From positions 186,001 through 250,000 of the forward strand of contig NC_016818.1 of the NCBI RefSeq assembly GCF_000241955.1: DNA of 64,000 nt, written 5' to 3'. Source of the stretch: Rahnella aquatilis CIP 78.65 = ATCC 33071. GTDB taxonomy: Bacteria; Pseudomonadota; Gammaproteobacteria; Enterobacterales; Enterobacteriaceae. Position numbers and translations under genes: made by a program. The notes under the pieces were generated by a model, which saw only the letters and a program-made list of their open reading frames with translations, was not told the DNA's origin and made no database searches. The number at the start of each line of letters is the position of its first letter. Position 1 is the first letter of the stretch. Positions 33,780-43,516 of the stretch are shown here, in pieces.

Positions 33780-35630
33780 TCAGGCAAGAATCACATTCTG
33801 CTGCCATATCACCCGTTCTCCGGCGGGAGGCTGTGCAATGACGGCGCTGCCGGATAAGCGGTTGTTGAGAAACATCAGTGAACCGGCGGGTTGGGCGGTG
33901 AAAGCGGTGAAATCCAATGTTGCCTGCGTCAGCGTCGAGGAAAGGATATCGATTTGCTTTGGCTCTGTGCCGGAAAGCGTGAAGCCAACCTGATTAAACT
34001 GCGAAGCCTGAACCGACAGCGTGGAGGATTTCAGGGTGAGCGGGGCAAATTCCGGGGTGGCATTAAACGTACAACGGACAAAATTCAGCGGCGCGGTGCT
34101 GTCAAATGCATGCCCGTTGATGTCGTTAAACACCGTATCGGTAAATGTAATGTCGGCAGTGACGTTGCTTCGTACCACGGGCGCGCCGTCCTCCTGCAGG
34201 GAAAACTGGCACTGACGGATGAGGTTCGGGCGCGCAGCGCGTTGCGATGCCTGACTGATAATCAGTGTGCGATCGGCGGTACAGCCGGTCATCTGCAAAC
34301 CGTCAGCATTGACCCACAACATCCCCGACTGCGGGATAGTGTCGCTGGCAATCACCACCAGATCTTCCAGTGTCAGTTCACTCACGCCGGTGCGTGCGAC
34401 AAACCACGGGCAGACGTGCTTACGCACATTGATACGTTTGGCGCTGCCTCCCCAGGTGGCACCGGAATTGGCAAAGGTCATCAGGCCGGAGTTGCCGGTA
34501 TAGGTAAGATCATGTTCGTACTGACCGTGGGTCACGAACGGGCCTTTTTCCGCGCTCTGCCCGCTGGCGTGACAATTTTCAACCAGGCAATATGCCGATG
34601 CCGTGAAATCATTTAAATGCCGCGCGTTGGCGACGCTGCAATCACTGACATGACCGTAAAGACAATAGATTTGCTGCGTCAGATATCCGGCACCGCCAAA
34701 GGCAGTGTTAGGCGGATTGGTGAGGGAACATTGCTGCGTAAGATAATGGGTATTCCAGCGGCGCATCACCACCGGCCAGAACGAGCCTGTCGAATGGATA
34801 CCTGCGACGTTGGCATACACCGCGTATTCAAACGCTACCGGATGGCTGCCGGTGATCTGATCAGCACCCGCCCCAAAAAACTGCATATTTTTGATGGTGA
34901 CGAATTTGACCGGCTCGACTTTCTGCCAGCTGATTACCCTGCCGGCCAGCAGTTCCCAGCCGTTATAATAGCCAATCTGAATATGTGTGCTGTCAGGAAT
35001 GGCGATGATTTCCACCAGCTTTTGCAGCTCCCGTTCTGCCGCGCCTTTTACCGCCGCTACCTGAACCGCATACCAGTCGCCCACCTGAAAAACTGACGGA
35101 TCCGTTACCGGGAAAATATCTGTTTGCTCCTGTAACGTTTCCGTCAGCGTGAAGGTGACAGGCGTGCCGGTGACGGTGCCCTGGAAAAACAGCACGGCGG
35201 CAAACGGGTCATTGACCGGTGCGCTGGCAATGCCCGCAGTGAAAACCCGGTAGTTCTGGAAATCCAGGGTGATGTCTGAGCGTGAGAAGCGATGGCGGCG
35301 CTGAAAGAGCAAATCTGAAAAAGCGAAGATCTGACTGATGGCCGGGTCATTGACTAAGGCATCCAGCGCATCGTCGGCGGGTTGATCAGCATTGAGAATA
35401 CCGAAAGTGCGGAAATCGCCCACGCCCTGATGGATAAGCAGCCAGCGTCCAGTGTCCGAGTGGTCAGAACGGATGACTGTGCCGTTATTGGCGGGCAGAA
35501 CGCAGTTTTTGTCCCAGTGATAATGACCACCGCCGCCGTCACCGGCCTGAAAATAACCATTAACGAAGACATTATGATCCAGACGTATTTTATGATTCTT
35601 CAGTGCGGATACAGAATTGAACGTTTTCAT
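33780..35630 (-). CDS. Tailspike-like right-handed beta-helix protein A
   Basis: A 616-residue protein with no signal peptide. The N-terminal GYFQAGDGGGGHYHWD...NNGTVI...GRWLLIHQGVGDFRTFGI block is typical of the head of phage tailspike and pectate-lyase-like proteins. It is followed by short repeated strand-turn units (LTLEDLVVIASD, LQMTGCTADRTLIIS, INFVRCTF-like) of a beta helix. It is homologous along its length to the next upstream gene. It may bind or cut a surface polysaccharide. AGGAT precedes the ATG. Confidence 0.65.
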   Translation of the reverse strand: MKTFNSVSALKNHKIRLDHNVFVNGYFQAGDGGGGHYHWDKNCVLPANNGTVIRSDHSDTGRWLLIHQGVGDFRTFGILNADQPADDALDALVNDPAISQIFAFSDLLFQRRHRFSRSDITLDFQNYRVFTAGIASAPVNDPFAAVLFFQGTVTGTPVTFTLTETLQEQTDIFPVTDPSVFQVGDWYAVQVAAVKGAAERELQKLVEIIAIPDSTHIQIGYYNGWELLAGRVISWQKVEPVKFVTIKNMQFFGAGADQITGSHPVAFEYAVYANVAGIHSTGSFWPVVMRRWNTHYLTQQCSLTNPPNTAFGGAGYLTQQIYCLYGHVSDCSVANARHLNDFTASAYCLVENCHASGQSAEKGPFVTHGQYEHDLTYTGNSGLMTFANSGATWGGSAKRINVRKHVCPWFVARTGVSELTLEDLVVIASDTIPQSGMLWVNADGLQMTGCTADRTLIISQASQRAARPNLIRQCQFSLQEDGAPVVRSNVTADITFTDTVFNDINGHAFDSTAPLNFVRCTFNATPEFAPLTLKSSTLSVQASQFNQVGFTLSGTEPKQIDILSSTLTQATLDFTAFTAQPAGSLMFLNNRLSGSAVIAQPPAGERVIWQQNVILA

Positions 35631-35673
35631 GGGTGAATCCTTTTAAGGCTCAGAGGTGAGCCACTTTATTTTG

Positions 35674-37770
35674 TTATATCTCCGTATTTTCAACCACAAT
35701 ATGCGGCCCTGTACTGGCTGGCACAACAGATGCGGTATTTATCATAATATTGTTCTGTTCAATAAAATAAGACGGACGGGAAAATGCCTTATCTGTGAAT
35801 AATCGCTTACCGTGCGTGAATGTCACGTGATGCGCGTGATAATGATTAATACCGGTGGTAATTTGAATATGAAGCTGATTGTCACCGGTCACTTCACTTT
35901 GCAGGGGGCCTAACCGCCAGGTCACAGGATGTTCGCCGGTGCGTGAAAGTAAAGGTCCGGCGGCCTCATCTCCGGCCAGCGTGGAATCACCATTAATAAC
36001 GATTTTCTGAGGGTGATCTGCGGTTAAAATAAGAGACACATTTTCAAGACGGCAGGCGTTAAAGTTAATTTCTTTATTTTTGATTAACAGCGAGACATCT
36101 TTATCCGTGCCTTTGAACTGGCAATGGGAAAAATACAGCAGTGAACGGCCATTAATGGAGTTCCGGGCTTCGGCCGCCGGATGGGAAACAATAAACGGGT
36201 CGTCCGGTGCCAGATTACTGATAGTGGAATCATGACGCGGATCCAGCACAAACCCGCAGTTTTCAAATACATTCATTTTAATGCTGCCCTGACTGTTTTG
36301 CACTAACGTCAGTTCGCCGCTAAGGCTGCAGTTTTGCACGGTCAGTCCGTCGCAATTAAGACGTAATATACCGAGATTTTCCTGTTCCACATTCCGGTAA
36401 ATACAGACATCCGTTAATGTCAGATCGGTAACGTGAGTATCGGCTGTCAGCATGGAACAACGGTGCTGGCTGACGACAATACGTGCCGCCGACTGGCCCC
36501 AGCTTTCACCTGAATTAGCCAGCGTCAGAATGCCGGAATTGGCGGTAAAGCGCAGGTCATGTTCATACTGACCGTGCGTCACGAAGGCGCCGGAGCTGTC
36601 ACCGTTGCTGTGACAGTTATGCACGACGCAGGAAGAGCAGGCGGTGAAATCGTTAAGATGCCGGGCATTGGATGCCGTACAGTCGGTAATCGCACCATAC
36701 TGACAGTAAATTTGCTGGGTCAGATAGCCTGCGCCGCCCCAGGAAACCGAAGGCGGATTCGTCAGTGAGCATTGTTCGGTGCGAAAGAAGGTATTCCAGC
36801 GGCGGAAAATGACTGACCAGAATGTCCCCTGCGCATGAACGTTCAGGACATCGCAATAAATGGCATATTCGAAAGCGACCGGCTGAGAACTGCTATTGGC
36901 CAACTGTCCCTCTGCGAAATAATACATATTTTGGATACAGACATTGTTAACCGGCGTGACTTTGCGCCAGTGCAACTGACTTTGTGCTTCCAGCGCCCAG
37001 CCGCTTCTGTAATTAAGCCGGATGTGCGTTTCATCAATGCGTTCAGTCACCTGTACCAGTCGTTGTATTTTTCGTTCCCAGTGGCCGGATATTTTGTCAG
37101 ATGCCAGGCAATACCACTGACCGACAGGATATAAATCACTGTCCTCTACCGGATAGATTTCTGATAGTAATGGTAAAGGATCCCTGAGAACGGATACTGA
37201 TGTTTGCTCTTCAGCCAGGCCCCTGAAAGAGAAAATAGCCGAAAGATAGTTGTCTTTGGGCTCTGCCAGGATTTCCAGCCCCGTCGCGGTTACTGTCTGG
37301 CCATTAAAATCAAGGGTGATATTCGAACGGTTAAAGCGGTGGCGTGATATGAAATTTAGCGAGGTATGCGCTTCAATCCGGTGAATCAGTGGATCACTTA
37401 CCATCGCCTTCAGTGCAGCATCCGCAGCATTCTGTCGGTTAACTATACCAAACTGACGAAAATCCATAACGCCGTTATGTAATTGCAGCCAGCGGCCTTT
37501 AGCGGTTTTTAAAGAGGAAATCACGGTGCCCTGATTGGCCTCTCTCTCACTGTTCGCATCCCAGTAAACCAGCTTTGGCGCACCATCTCCGGCAAAGTGA
37601 TAGCCAAAAACCACCGCGCAGGTCCTGTCAGCAGGCGCAGAGAGGTTTCTTAACGCCATAATATTGCCCGCGCAAATCATTTTATCCGGATTAATTTCAA
37701 CAGATTTAAATAATCCCGCCGACACTACACCACCGGTGATCCCCGCGATCAACTCGCGGCGGTTAATCAT
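35674..37770 (-). CDS. Tailspike-like beta-helix protein B with Tat-type leader
   Basis: A 698-residue paralogue of the downstream protein: shared GRWLxxHxGVxDFRxFGI, RHRFxRSxITLDF, RRWNTxxxTxQCSLTNPP, GGAGYLTQQIYCxYG and VTHGQYEHDL blocks. It begins MINRRELIAGITGGVVSAGLF, twin arginines before a hydrophobic stretch, the layout of a Tat leader. A C-terminal extension is absent from the shorter copy. It is probably a secreted polysaccharide-binding or lytic enzyme. The pair is 43 bases apart and likely co-transcribed. Confidence 0.65.
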   Translation of the reverse strand: MINRRELIAGITGGVVSAGLFKSVEINPDKMICAGNIMALRNLSAPADRTCAVVFGYHFAGDGAPKLVYWDANSEREANQGTVISSLKTAKGRWLQLHNGVMDFRQFGIVNRQNAADAALKAMVSDPLIHRIEAHTSLNFISRHRFNRSNITLDFNGQTVTATGLEILAEPKDNYLSAIFSFRGLAEEQTSVSVLRDPLPLLSEIYPVEDSDLYPVGQWYCLASDKISGHWERKIQRLVQVTERIDETHIRLNYRSGWALEAQSQLHWRKVTPVNNVCIQNMYYFAEGQLANSSSQPVAFEYAIYCDVLNVHAQGTFWSVIFRRWNTFFRTEQCSLTNPPSVSWGGAGYLTQQIYCQYGAITDCTASNARHLNDFTACSSCVVHNCHSNGDSSGAFVTHGQYEHDLRFTANSGILTLANSGESWGQSAARIVVSQHRCSMLTADTHVTDLTLTDVCIYRNVEQENLGILRLNCDGLTVQNCSLSGELTLVQNSQGSIKMNVFENCGFVLDPRHDSTISNLAPDDPFIVSHPAAEARNSINGRSLLYFSHCQFKGTDKDVSLLIKNKEINFNACRLENVSLILTADHPQKIVINGDSTLAGDEAAGPLLSRTGEHPVTWRLGPLQSEVTGDNQLHIQITTGINHYHAHHVTFTHGKRLFTDKAFSRPSYFIEQNNIMINTASVVPASTGPHIVVENTEI

Positions 37771-37915
37771 GATAATTTCCGGGAACAGATGTCACATTAA
37801 TTTCCCTTAAGGAGTTTGCTCTTTGAGTATTGTACGGATGGGTAATTAAGCAAATTATATGAGAACAATTCGCCTCACCCCTTTCTCAAATCCTTTGGAT
37901 TGAGTCACCTGCATT

Positions 37916-37934
37916 TGTTCATATTTTTTGAACA
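37916..37934. promoter_or_regulatory. Palindrome between beta-helix operon and yhhW
   Basis: TGTTCA and TGAACA, 7 T/A bases apart, in the divergent spacer. A candidate regulator site. A TTGACT (37972-37977) further on could be a -35 for yhhW. Confidence 0.3.
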
Positions 37935-38008
37935 GAGGGGTGAAGTTTTTACGCTTTCTTATTCTCAGCCGTTGACTAGACTAGAGAAAACATTGAGGAG
38001 AGTTGAAC

Positions 38009-38704
38009 ATGATCTATTTACGTCAGGCACAAGAACGCGGTCACGCCAGTCACGGCTGGCTGGAAAGCTGGCATACCTTCTCTTTCGCCGATTATTACGA
38101 TGCGCAATTCATGGGATTCTCCGCACTGCGGGTGATCAATGAAGACTTTATCGATGCAGGGCAGGGATTTGGTAAGCATCCGCATAAAGACATGGAAATT
38201 CTGACCTATGTGCTGGAAGGCACGGTGGAGCATCAGGACAGCATGGGCAATAAAGAACAAATCCAGGCCGGTGAGTTCCAGATTATGAGCGCCGGTACCG
38301 GGGTGACGCACTCGGAGTACAACGGTAACAGTGACCGTAAACTGCACCTGTATCAGATCTGGATTATTCCAAATCAGAAAGGGCTGGAACCGCGTTACGA
38401 ACAGCGCATGTTCGATGCGCCGCAGGGCCGTCAGTTAGTGCTTTCCCCTGATGCCCGCGATGGCTCGCTGAAAGTCTTCCAGGATATGGAATTGTCCCGC
38501 TGGGCGCTGAAAAAAGACGAACAGTCTGTATATCAGATTCAGGCTGAACGCCGTGTGTGGATCCAGGTCGTTAAAGGCACGGTTTCCATTAACGGCCAGA
38601 AAGCCGGCCCGAGTGATGCGCTGGCGATCTGGGATGAAACGGCGCTGTCCGTTCACGCGGATGAAGACAGCGAAATCCTGCTGTTCGATCTGCCGCCAGT
38701 CTGA
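38009..38704 (+). CDS. yhhW: Pirin-family quercetin 2,3-dioxygenase YhhW
   Basis: A 231-residue bicupin of the same length as E. coli YhhW. The metal site is in GFGKHPHKDMEILTYVLEGTVEHQD, with HSEYN completing it. E. coli YhhW opens quercetin in vitro; the cellular role is uncertain. TTG 38003 is in frame, but ATG 38009 follows GAGGAG at 8 bases. In E. coli the gene adjoins gntR; here a 5.8-kb block separates them. Confidence 0.94.
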   Translation: MIYLRQAQERGHASHGWLESWHTFSFADYYDAQFMGFSALRVINEDFIDAGQGFGKHPHKDMEILTYVLEGTVEHQDSMGNKEQIQAGEFQIMSAGTGVTHSEYNGNSDRKLHLYQIWIIPNQKGLEPRYEQRMFDAPQGRQLVLSPDARDGSLKVFQDMELSRWALKKDEQSVYQIQAERRVWIQVVKGTVSINGQKAGPSDALAIWDETALSVHADEDSEILLFDLPPV

Positions 38705-38723
38705 TAATGGGGAAGTCAAAAGC

Positions 38724-38751
38724 AAAAGGCGGTGCTCCGGCATCGCCTTTT
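38724..38751. terminator. Intrinsic terminator after yhhW
   Basis: AAAAGGCGGTGC and GCATCGCCTTTT (one G-U pair) around a 4-base loop, between convergent yhhW and the autotransporter-like gene. Confidence 0.75.
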
Positions 38752-38767
38752 TTGCATCATTCATTCG

Positions 38768-40024
38768 TCATTTGAAGCTGACATTAATACCGATATTGCC
38801 CCGGTAACCTTCCTGTTTGCCGTCAAAGCCACGCTGATAATTTACGCTGGTGTAAAACGATGAATTTCTGCTCAGCGGTGCGGTGATCCCGCCGCCTGCT
38901 TTCCAGGCGCTTTGCGTGAAGTCAGGTGAAATCTCAGTGCTGCCGATGGTGACGGCGGGCGCATCGCTGAAAGTCGTTACCGCATCAAGGTTCAGGTACG
39001 GCGTAATGTTGGGCTGATCTATTTGCGGCAGATGAGAAAGCCGCAGACCGGCCCGTGCCTGCACGCTGCTGTCAGTCGTTTTTTCCACCGAGGCTATACC
39101 GTCACTGAACCCTTTCATGTGCAGATACTGATAAATCACCTGCGTCTGAGGTTCGAGCCTCCAGCTTTGGGTTATCGCAAACGGGATGCCGCCTTCGGCT
39201 GAAAACGCCACACTGTAGCCATCCTGGCTGGCGTCGCTTTCACTGTGAAAATCGGTGCGGTAAGCGGTGTATTGCCCGACGAAATCCAGATACGCACCCT
39301 CATGGGTTTTCAGGGTGTAATAACCGCCAATGCCGTAAGCATCGGTGGAGATATCCCCGGTGTCGGCGGATCCACCGACCAGACCGCGGGCGCTGTCCGA
39401 GGTATTCGTTTTTTGATCGCCCAGCGTAATCATCACACCGGCGTGCACGTCGTTGCCACGCGGGGTGGCATCCTGATACAAATCCTTGCCGATCTGCACA
39501 TAACGAATATCGCTGTCAAAACTGAAGTGTCCGATATCGTAATTATCATGTGTTCCGCCGACGCGTGCCCATGCGCCATCCTGAGTGTGTTTGACGCTGG
39601 CGCCGGTACGTTCGTGATAAGACCCCATTGAGTTAAAGCCGTACTGCCGGTTAAGGAAAGGTGCGGCAATGTAACCCACGATATCCGTCCGGTAGGCGAT
39701 CACCGGTTTAGGTATCGGTTGCGGTGTGGGTTCTGGTGCCGGATTCAGATCAGGCACCGCTTCCGGTTCCGGCAGCGGCACCGGCTCCGGATAAGTGCGT
39801 AAATACCTGTCTTTCGGCGAGGTCTTGCCGCCTTTATACAGGTAATAATCGAACGCGCCTGCACTGACTTTTTTCAGCAATTTCGGCGACGAGGCATTAT
39901 GATCATTTGTCAGAATCAGTGGCGCGGTGTAATTCGCCGCACTGGCACTCATGATGAATATATCAGGCAGGCAAAGTATCAGCAGAATAAATCGTATGAT
40001 ATGACGGTATATAAACCCCGGCAT
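38768..40024 (-). CDS. Autotransporter beta-barrel domain protein with minimal passenger
   Basis: A 418-residue outer-membrane protein. A long signal peptide ends in SASA near residue 29. Only about 50 residues and a proline-rich linker (PEPVPLPEPEAVPDLNPAPE, about 78-97) precede the barrel. The linker motif VIAYRTDIVGYIAAPFLNRQ and roughly 270 residues of alternating strands form the translocator domain. No passenger domain is visible, so it may be a relic of a larger autotransporter or a porin-like stand-alone barrel. GGAATG precedes the ATG. Confidence 0.78.
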   Translation of the reverse strand: MPGFIYRHIIRFILLILCLPDIFIMSASAANYTAPLILTNDHNASSPKLLKKVSAGAFDYYLYKGGKTSPKDRYLRTYPEPVPLPEPEAVPDLNPAPEPTPQPIPKPVIAYRTDIVGYIAAPFLNRQYGFNSMGSYHERTGASVKHTQDGAWARVGGTHDNYDIGHFSFDSDIRYVQIGKDLYQDATPRGNDVHAGVMITLGDQKTNTSDSARGLVGGSADTGDISTDAYGIGGYYTLKTHEGAYLDFVGQYTAYRTDFHSESDASQDGYSVAFSAEGGIPFAITQSWRLEPQTQVIYQYLHMKGFSDGIASVEKTTDSSVQARAGLRLSHLPQIDQPNITPYLNLDAVTTFSDAPAVTIGSTEISPDFTQSAWKAGGGITAPLSRNSSFYTSVNYQRGFDGKQEGYRGNIGINVSFK

Positions 40025-40268
40025 CGGGCATTCCTTACAGATAATAAGCGGTAATTGCCGGGCAGTGTATTTATTAATCTTCAGTGGATAAAATCATTCG
40101 ATATCACTTTTTAACAGAACGCAGTCAATGATATTCATTGGATTTGGTTTTTATTTTTGATAACCCAAAATATTTTCTTGATGCGCTATTTCATGCTCCG
40201 GTGATAATTGTTATGTGTTTTTCCCTTTAGCTTGTCTTCTTTCCTGCGCGAATGACATTTATCAAAAG

Positions 40269-40284
40269 TGTGAAATGTTTCACA
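40269..40284 (+). promoter_or_regulatory. CRP site
   Basis: TGTGAAATGTTTCACA matches the TGTGA-N6-TCACA consensus in both halves. Its centre lies about 41 bases before the inferred start point. Confidence 0.78.
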
Positions 40285-40341
40285 TTGCCGCACAATCGGT
40301 GCGAAATTTTATGAACAGGTTCGCACATTTCCCCGGAAGCC

Positions 40342-40359
40342 ATGGAAACCGGTTTCCAT
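40342..40359 (+). promoter_or_regulatory. LacI-family operator
   Basis: ATGGAAACCGGTTTCCAT is an 18-bp perfect palindrome with the central CG of LacI/GalR-family sites. It closely resembles AscG-type operators. It is the probable target of the repressor encoded at 43517. Confidence 0.78.
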
Positions 40360-40425
40360 AAAGCCTCAAATACCTCCGGCAGGCTAAAACGGGCAGAAAT
40401 ATTAATCATTCTGGAGTGAAGCAAA

Positions 40426-40749
40426 ATGAAAAGAATCATGCTTTGTTGTTCGGCGGGGATGTCGACCAGTTTGTTGGTGCGCAAGATGAAAGAAGTGGCC
40501 GCGGAACGCGGGGAAGAAGTGCAGATTGACGCATTCGGTGCCAGCGAGTTTGACGAAAAATTCCGCGATTATCAGGTGGTGCTGCTCGGGCCGCAGGTGC
40601 GTTACATGCAGGCTGATTTGTCGGCCAGAGCGGCAGAATTCAACATTCCGGTCGAAACCATCAACATGATGGATTATGGCATGCAGCGCGGCGATAACGT
40701 GCTCGACTTCGCCTTCGGCCTGATCGCACAGGAAGGAAGCCGCGTATGA
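40426..40749 (+). CDS. PTS lactose/cellobiose-family EIIB
   Basis: A 107-residue cytoplasmic EIIB (MKRIMLCCSAGMSTSLLV) with the phosphocysteine Cys8 in CSAGMST. It phosphorylates the sugar held by EIIC. A 4-base overlap (ATGA) couples it to the EIIC gene. No EIIA of the lactose/cellobiose type lies in this operon, so a shared EIIA encoded elsewhere must supply phosphate. Confidence 0.9.
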   Translation: MKRIMLCCSAGMSTSLLVRKMKEVAAERGEEVQIDAFGASEFDEKFRDYQVVLLGPQVRYMQADLSARAAEFNIPVETINMMDYGMQRGDNVLDFAFGLIAQEGSRV

Positions 40750-42074
40750 GTGGCCTTTATCAGGCGATGGTTAACGTCATCGAAAAACACATCACGCCAC
40801 TGGCGGGCAGCGTCGGGCAACAGCGGCATGTCATTGCCATCCGCGACGGCTTTATCGCGGCGCTGCCATTTATGATTATCGGCTCCTTTATGCTGGTCTT
40901 CATCTTCCCGCCTTTCTCGCCGGACACCACCCTGGGATTCGCGCGCGGCTGGCTGGATCTGTCGCTGAAATACCGCGAACAACTGATGTTGCCGTGGTAT
41001 CTGAGCATGGGCGTCATGACGTTCTTTATTTCGGTGGGCATTGGTGCGAGCCTCGGTAAGCACTACAAACTCGATCCGATCATGACCGGTTTGCTGGCGT
41101 TTATGGCTTTTCTGCTGGTGGCCGCGCCGTATCACGATAAACAAATCTCCACCCAATATTTCTCCGGCGAAGGCATCTTCACCGCCATTCTGACGGCGAT
41201 TTATGCCGCTGAAGTGTATGCGTTGCTTAAACGCCGCAACATCACCATCCGCCTGCCGAAAGAAGTGCCGACCGGCGTGGCGCGCTCGTTTGAGATTCTG
41301 ATCCCGGTGGTGGTGATTGTCGCCACGCTCCATCCGCTGAACCTGTTTATTCAGTCCACCACCGGCATGATTATTCCGGAAGCCATCATGCATTTGCTGG
41401 CACCGCTGGTGTCTGCCTCGGATTCCCTGCCGGCGATTTTAATTTCAGTGTTTATCTGTCAGGTGCTGTGGTTTGCGGGGATCCATGGCGCGCTGATCGT
41501 CACCGGCATCATGAACCCGTTCTGGATGACCAATCTGGCGCTCAATCAGACGGCGTTGCAGGCCGGTGCGCCATTGCCACACATTTACCTGCAAGGATTC
41601 TGGGATCACTATCTGTTGATTGGAGGCGTGGGGTCGACCTTACCGCTGGCGATTTTATTGCTGTGCAGTAAGGCCGTGCATCTGCGCACTATTGGCCGGA
41701 TGGGGGTAGTGCCGAGCTTCTTCAACATCAACGAACCGATCCTGTTCGGCACGCCGATTATCATGAATCCGGTGTTCTTCCTGCCGTTTACGCTGGTGCC
41801 GATGCTGAACGCTATTTTTGCTTACACCGCCACAAAACTGGGCTGGGTCGCGCAGGTGGTCTCGCTCACACCCTGGACCACTCCCGCGCCGATTGGTGCG
41901 TCATGGGCCGCAAACTGGGCATTCAGCCCGGTAATTATGTGCCTGTTCTGTATGGTGTTATCAGCCGTAATGTATTACCCGTTCCTGAAAGCCTATGAAC
42001 GTACGTTGCTGAAACAGGAAGCGGAAAAAGCCACGGCACAGACGGCGGGCAATGCCGTGCCGGCGAATTCTTAA
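40746..42074 (+). CDS. PTS cellobiose-type EIIC permease
   Basis: A 442-residue polytopic inner-membrane permease of the lactose/cellobiose/chitobiose EIIC family. Typical blocks are RDGFIAALPFMIIGSFMLVF, WFAGIHGALIVTGIMNPFW and FFNINEPILFGTPIIMNP. It should take up a beta-glucoside disaccharide. It overlaps EIIB by 4 bases and is followed after 46 bases by the cognate hydrolase. Confidence 0.92.
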   Translation: MSGLYQAMVNVIEKHITPLAGSVGQQRHVIAIRDGFIAALPFMIIGSFMLVFIFPPFSPDTTLGFARGWLDLSLKYREQLMLPWYLSMGVMTFFISVGIGASLGKHYKLDPIMTGLLAFMAFLLVAAPYHDKQISTQYFSGEGIFTAILTAIYAAEVYALLKRRNITIRLPKEVPTGVARSFEILIPVVVIVATLHPLNLFIQSTTGMIIPEAIMHLLAPLVSASDSLPAILISVFICQVLWFAGIHGALIVTGIMNPFWMTNLALNQTALQAGAPLPHIYLQGFWDHYLLIGGVGSTLPLAILLLCSKAVHLRTIGRMGVVPSFFNINEPILFGTPIIMNPVFFLPFTLVPMLNAIFAYTATKLGWVAQVVSLTPWTTPAPIGASWAANWAFSPVIMCLFCMVLSAVMYYPFLKAYERTLLKQEAEKATAQTAGNAVPANS

Positions 42075-42120
42075 CCATTCACAGTTAAAAACGTAAAGCT
42101 AACGGACAGCGAGGATCACG

Positions 42121-43503
42121 ATGAAATACGCATTTCCAAAAGAATTCTGGTGGGGCAGTGCCAGCTCAGCGCCGCAGACGGAAGGTGAAACACTGAGCCA
42201 CGGCAAAAGCGCGACGGTATGGGATCACTGGTATTCACAGCAGCCGACACGTTTTCACAACGACGTCGGCCCGCAGGATACATCGACGTTTTATAAAAAC
42301 TGGCGCGAAGATATCGCGCTGCTGAAACAGCTGAACCACAACACGTTTCGTACGTCGATTTCCTGGGCGCGTTTAATTCCCAACGGACGCGGCGACGTCA
42401 ATCAGGAAGCGGTCACTTTTTATAATCAGGTGATCGACGAAATGCTGGCGCAGGGTGTGCAGCCGTTTATCAATTTGTTCCACTTCGATATGCCGATGGC
42501 GATGCAGGAAATCGGCGGCTGGGAAAACCGCGAGGTGGTGCAGGCTTATGCAAAATATGCCGATACCTGTTTTGAACTGTTCGGTGACCGTGTGAAGCAC
42601 TGGTTCACCTTCAACGAACCGGTGGTGCCGGTGGAAGGCGGCTATCTGTATGATTTCCATTACCCGAACGTGGTGGATTTCAAACGCGCGGCCACCGTGG
42701 CGTATCACACCATGCTGGCGCATTCGCTGGCGGTAAAAGCCTACCGTGCCCGCCATCTCAGCGGCGAAATCGGCATTATCCTCAACCTGACGCCGTCTTA
42801 CCCGCGGTCACAGAATCCGGCTGACCTGAAAGCCGCTAACATTGCGGACCTGATGTTTAACCGCAGTTTCCTCGACCCGGCGCTGCGCGGTGAATATCCG
42901 CAGGAACTGGTGGAACTGCTGAAAAAGCACCATCAGCTTCCGGCCTGCCAGCAGGGCGACAAAGAGCTGCTGCAACAGGGTGTGGTAGATTTGCTCGGCA
43001 TCAACTATTACCAGCCGCGCCGCATTCAGTGCCGCGACAGTATGGTCAATCCTGAAAGTCCGTTTATGCCGGAATGGTTCTTCGATAACTATGTCATGCC
43101 GGGCCGCAAAATGAACCCGCACCGTGGCTGGGAAATCTACGAACAAGGCATTTACGATATCCTGACTAATCTGCGTGAAAACTACGGCAATCCGCGCTGT
43201 TTCATTTCCGAAAACGGCATGGGCGTAGAGCATGAACTGCGCTTCGAAAAGGACGGCAGGATTGAGGATGATTACCGCATCGAGTTTGTCAGCGGGCACC
43301 TGAAGTGGCTGCACCGGGCGTTGCAGGAAGGCAGCGGCTGTCTCGGCTATCACATGTGGACATTTATTGATTGCTGGTCATGGATGAATGCCTATAAAAA
43401 CCGGTATGGTTTTATCCAGCTGGATCTGGAAACGCAGAAGCGTACGGTGAAGAAAAGCGGCGAATGGTTCGCGGCGGTGTCTAAAAATAACGGTTTCGAT
43501 TAA
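42121..43503 (+). CDS. 6-phospho-beta-glucosidase (GH1)
   Basis: A 460-residue family-1 glycoside hydrolase. The acid/base Glu166 lies in TFNEP and the nucleophile Glu364 in ISENG. The N-terminal FPKEFWWGSASSAPQTEG is a GH1 mark. It splits the phosphorylated disaccharide delivered by the PTS into glucose-6-phosphate and aglycone or glucose. A GAGGA-type site precedes the ATG. It belongs to the EIIB-EIIC-hydrolase-repressor operon. Confidence 0.92.
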   Translation: MKYAFPKEFWWGSASSAPQTEGETLSHGKSATVWDHWYSQQPTRFHNDVGPQDTSTFYKNWREDIALLKQLNHNTFRTSISWARLIPNGRGDVNQEAVTFYNQVIDEMLAQGVQPFINLFHFDMPMAMQEIGGWENREVVQAYAKYADTCFELFGDRVKHWFTFNEPVVPVEGGYLYDFHYPNVVDFKRAATVAYHTMLAHSLAVKAYRARHLSGEIGIILNLTPSYPRSQNPADLKAANIADLMFNRSFLDPALRGEYPQELVELLKKHHQLPACQQGDKELLQQGVVDLLGINYYQPRRIQCRDSMVNPESPFMPEWFFDNYVMPGRKMNPHRGWEIYEQGIYDILTNLRENYGNPRCFISENGMGVEHELRFEKDGRIEDDYRIEFVSGHLKWLHRALQEGSGCLGYHMWTFIDCWSWMNAYKNRYGFIQLDLETQKRTVKKSGEWFAAVSKNNGFD

Positions 43504-43516
43504 CGCAAGGAAAGAC

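Larger units (their letters stand above)
40025..40425. promoter_or_regulatory. Control region of the beta-glucoside operon
   Basis: A 401-base spacer. It holds a CRP site (40269-40284), an inverted repeat GTGCGAA/TTCGCAC (40299-40305, 40320-40326), a possible -10 TTTTAT (40307-40312) and a LacI-type operator (40342-40359). The spacing suits a class II CRP promoter starting near 40318, with the operator inside the transcribed leader. The AT-rich left half serves the autotransporter gene. Confidence 0.6.
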
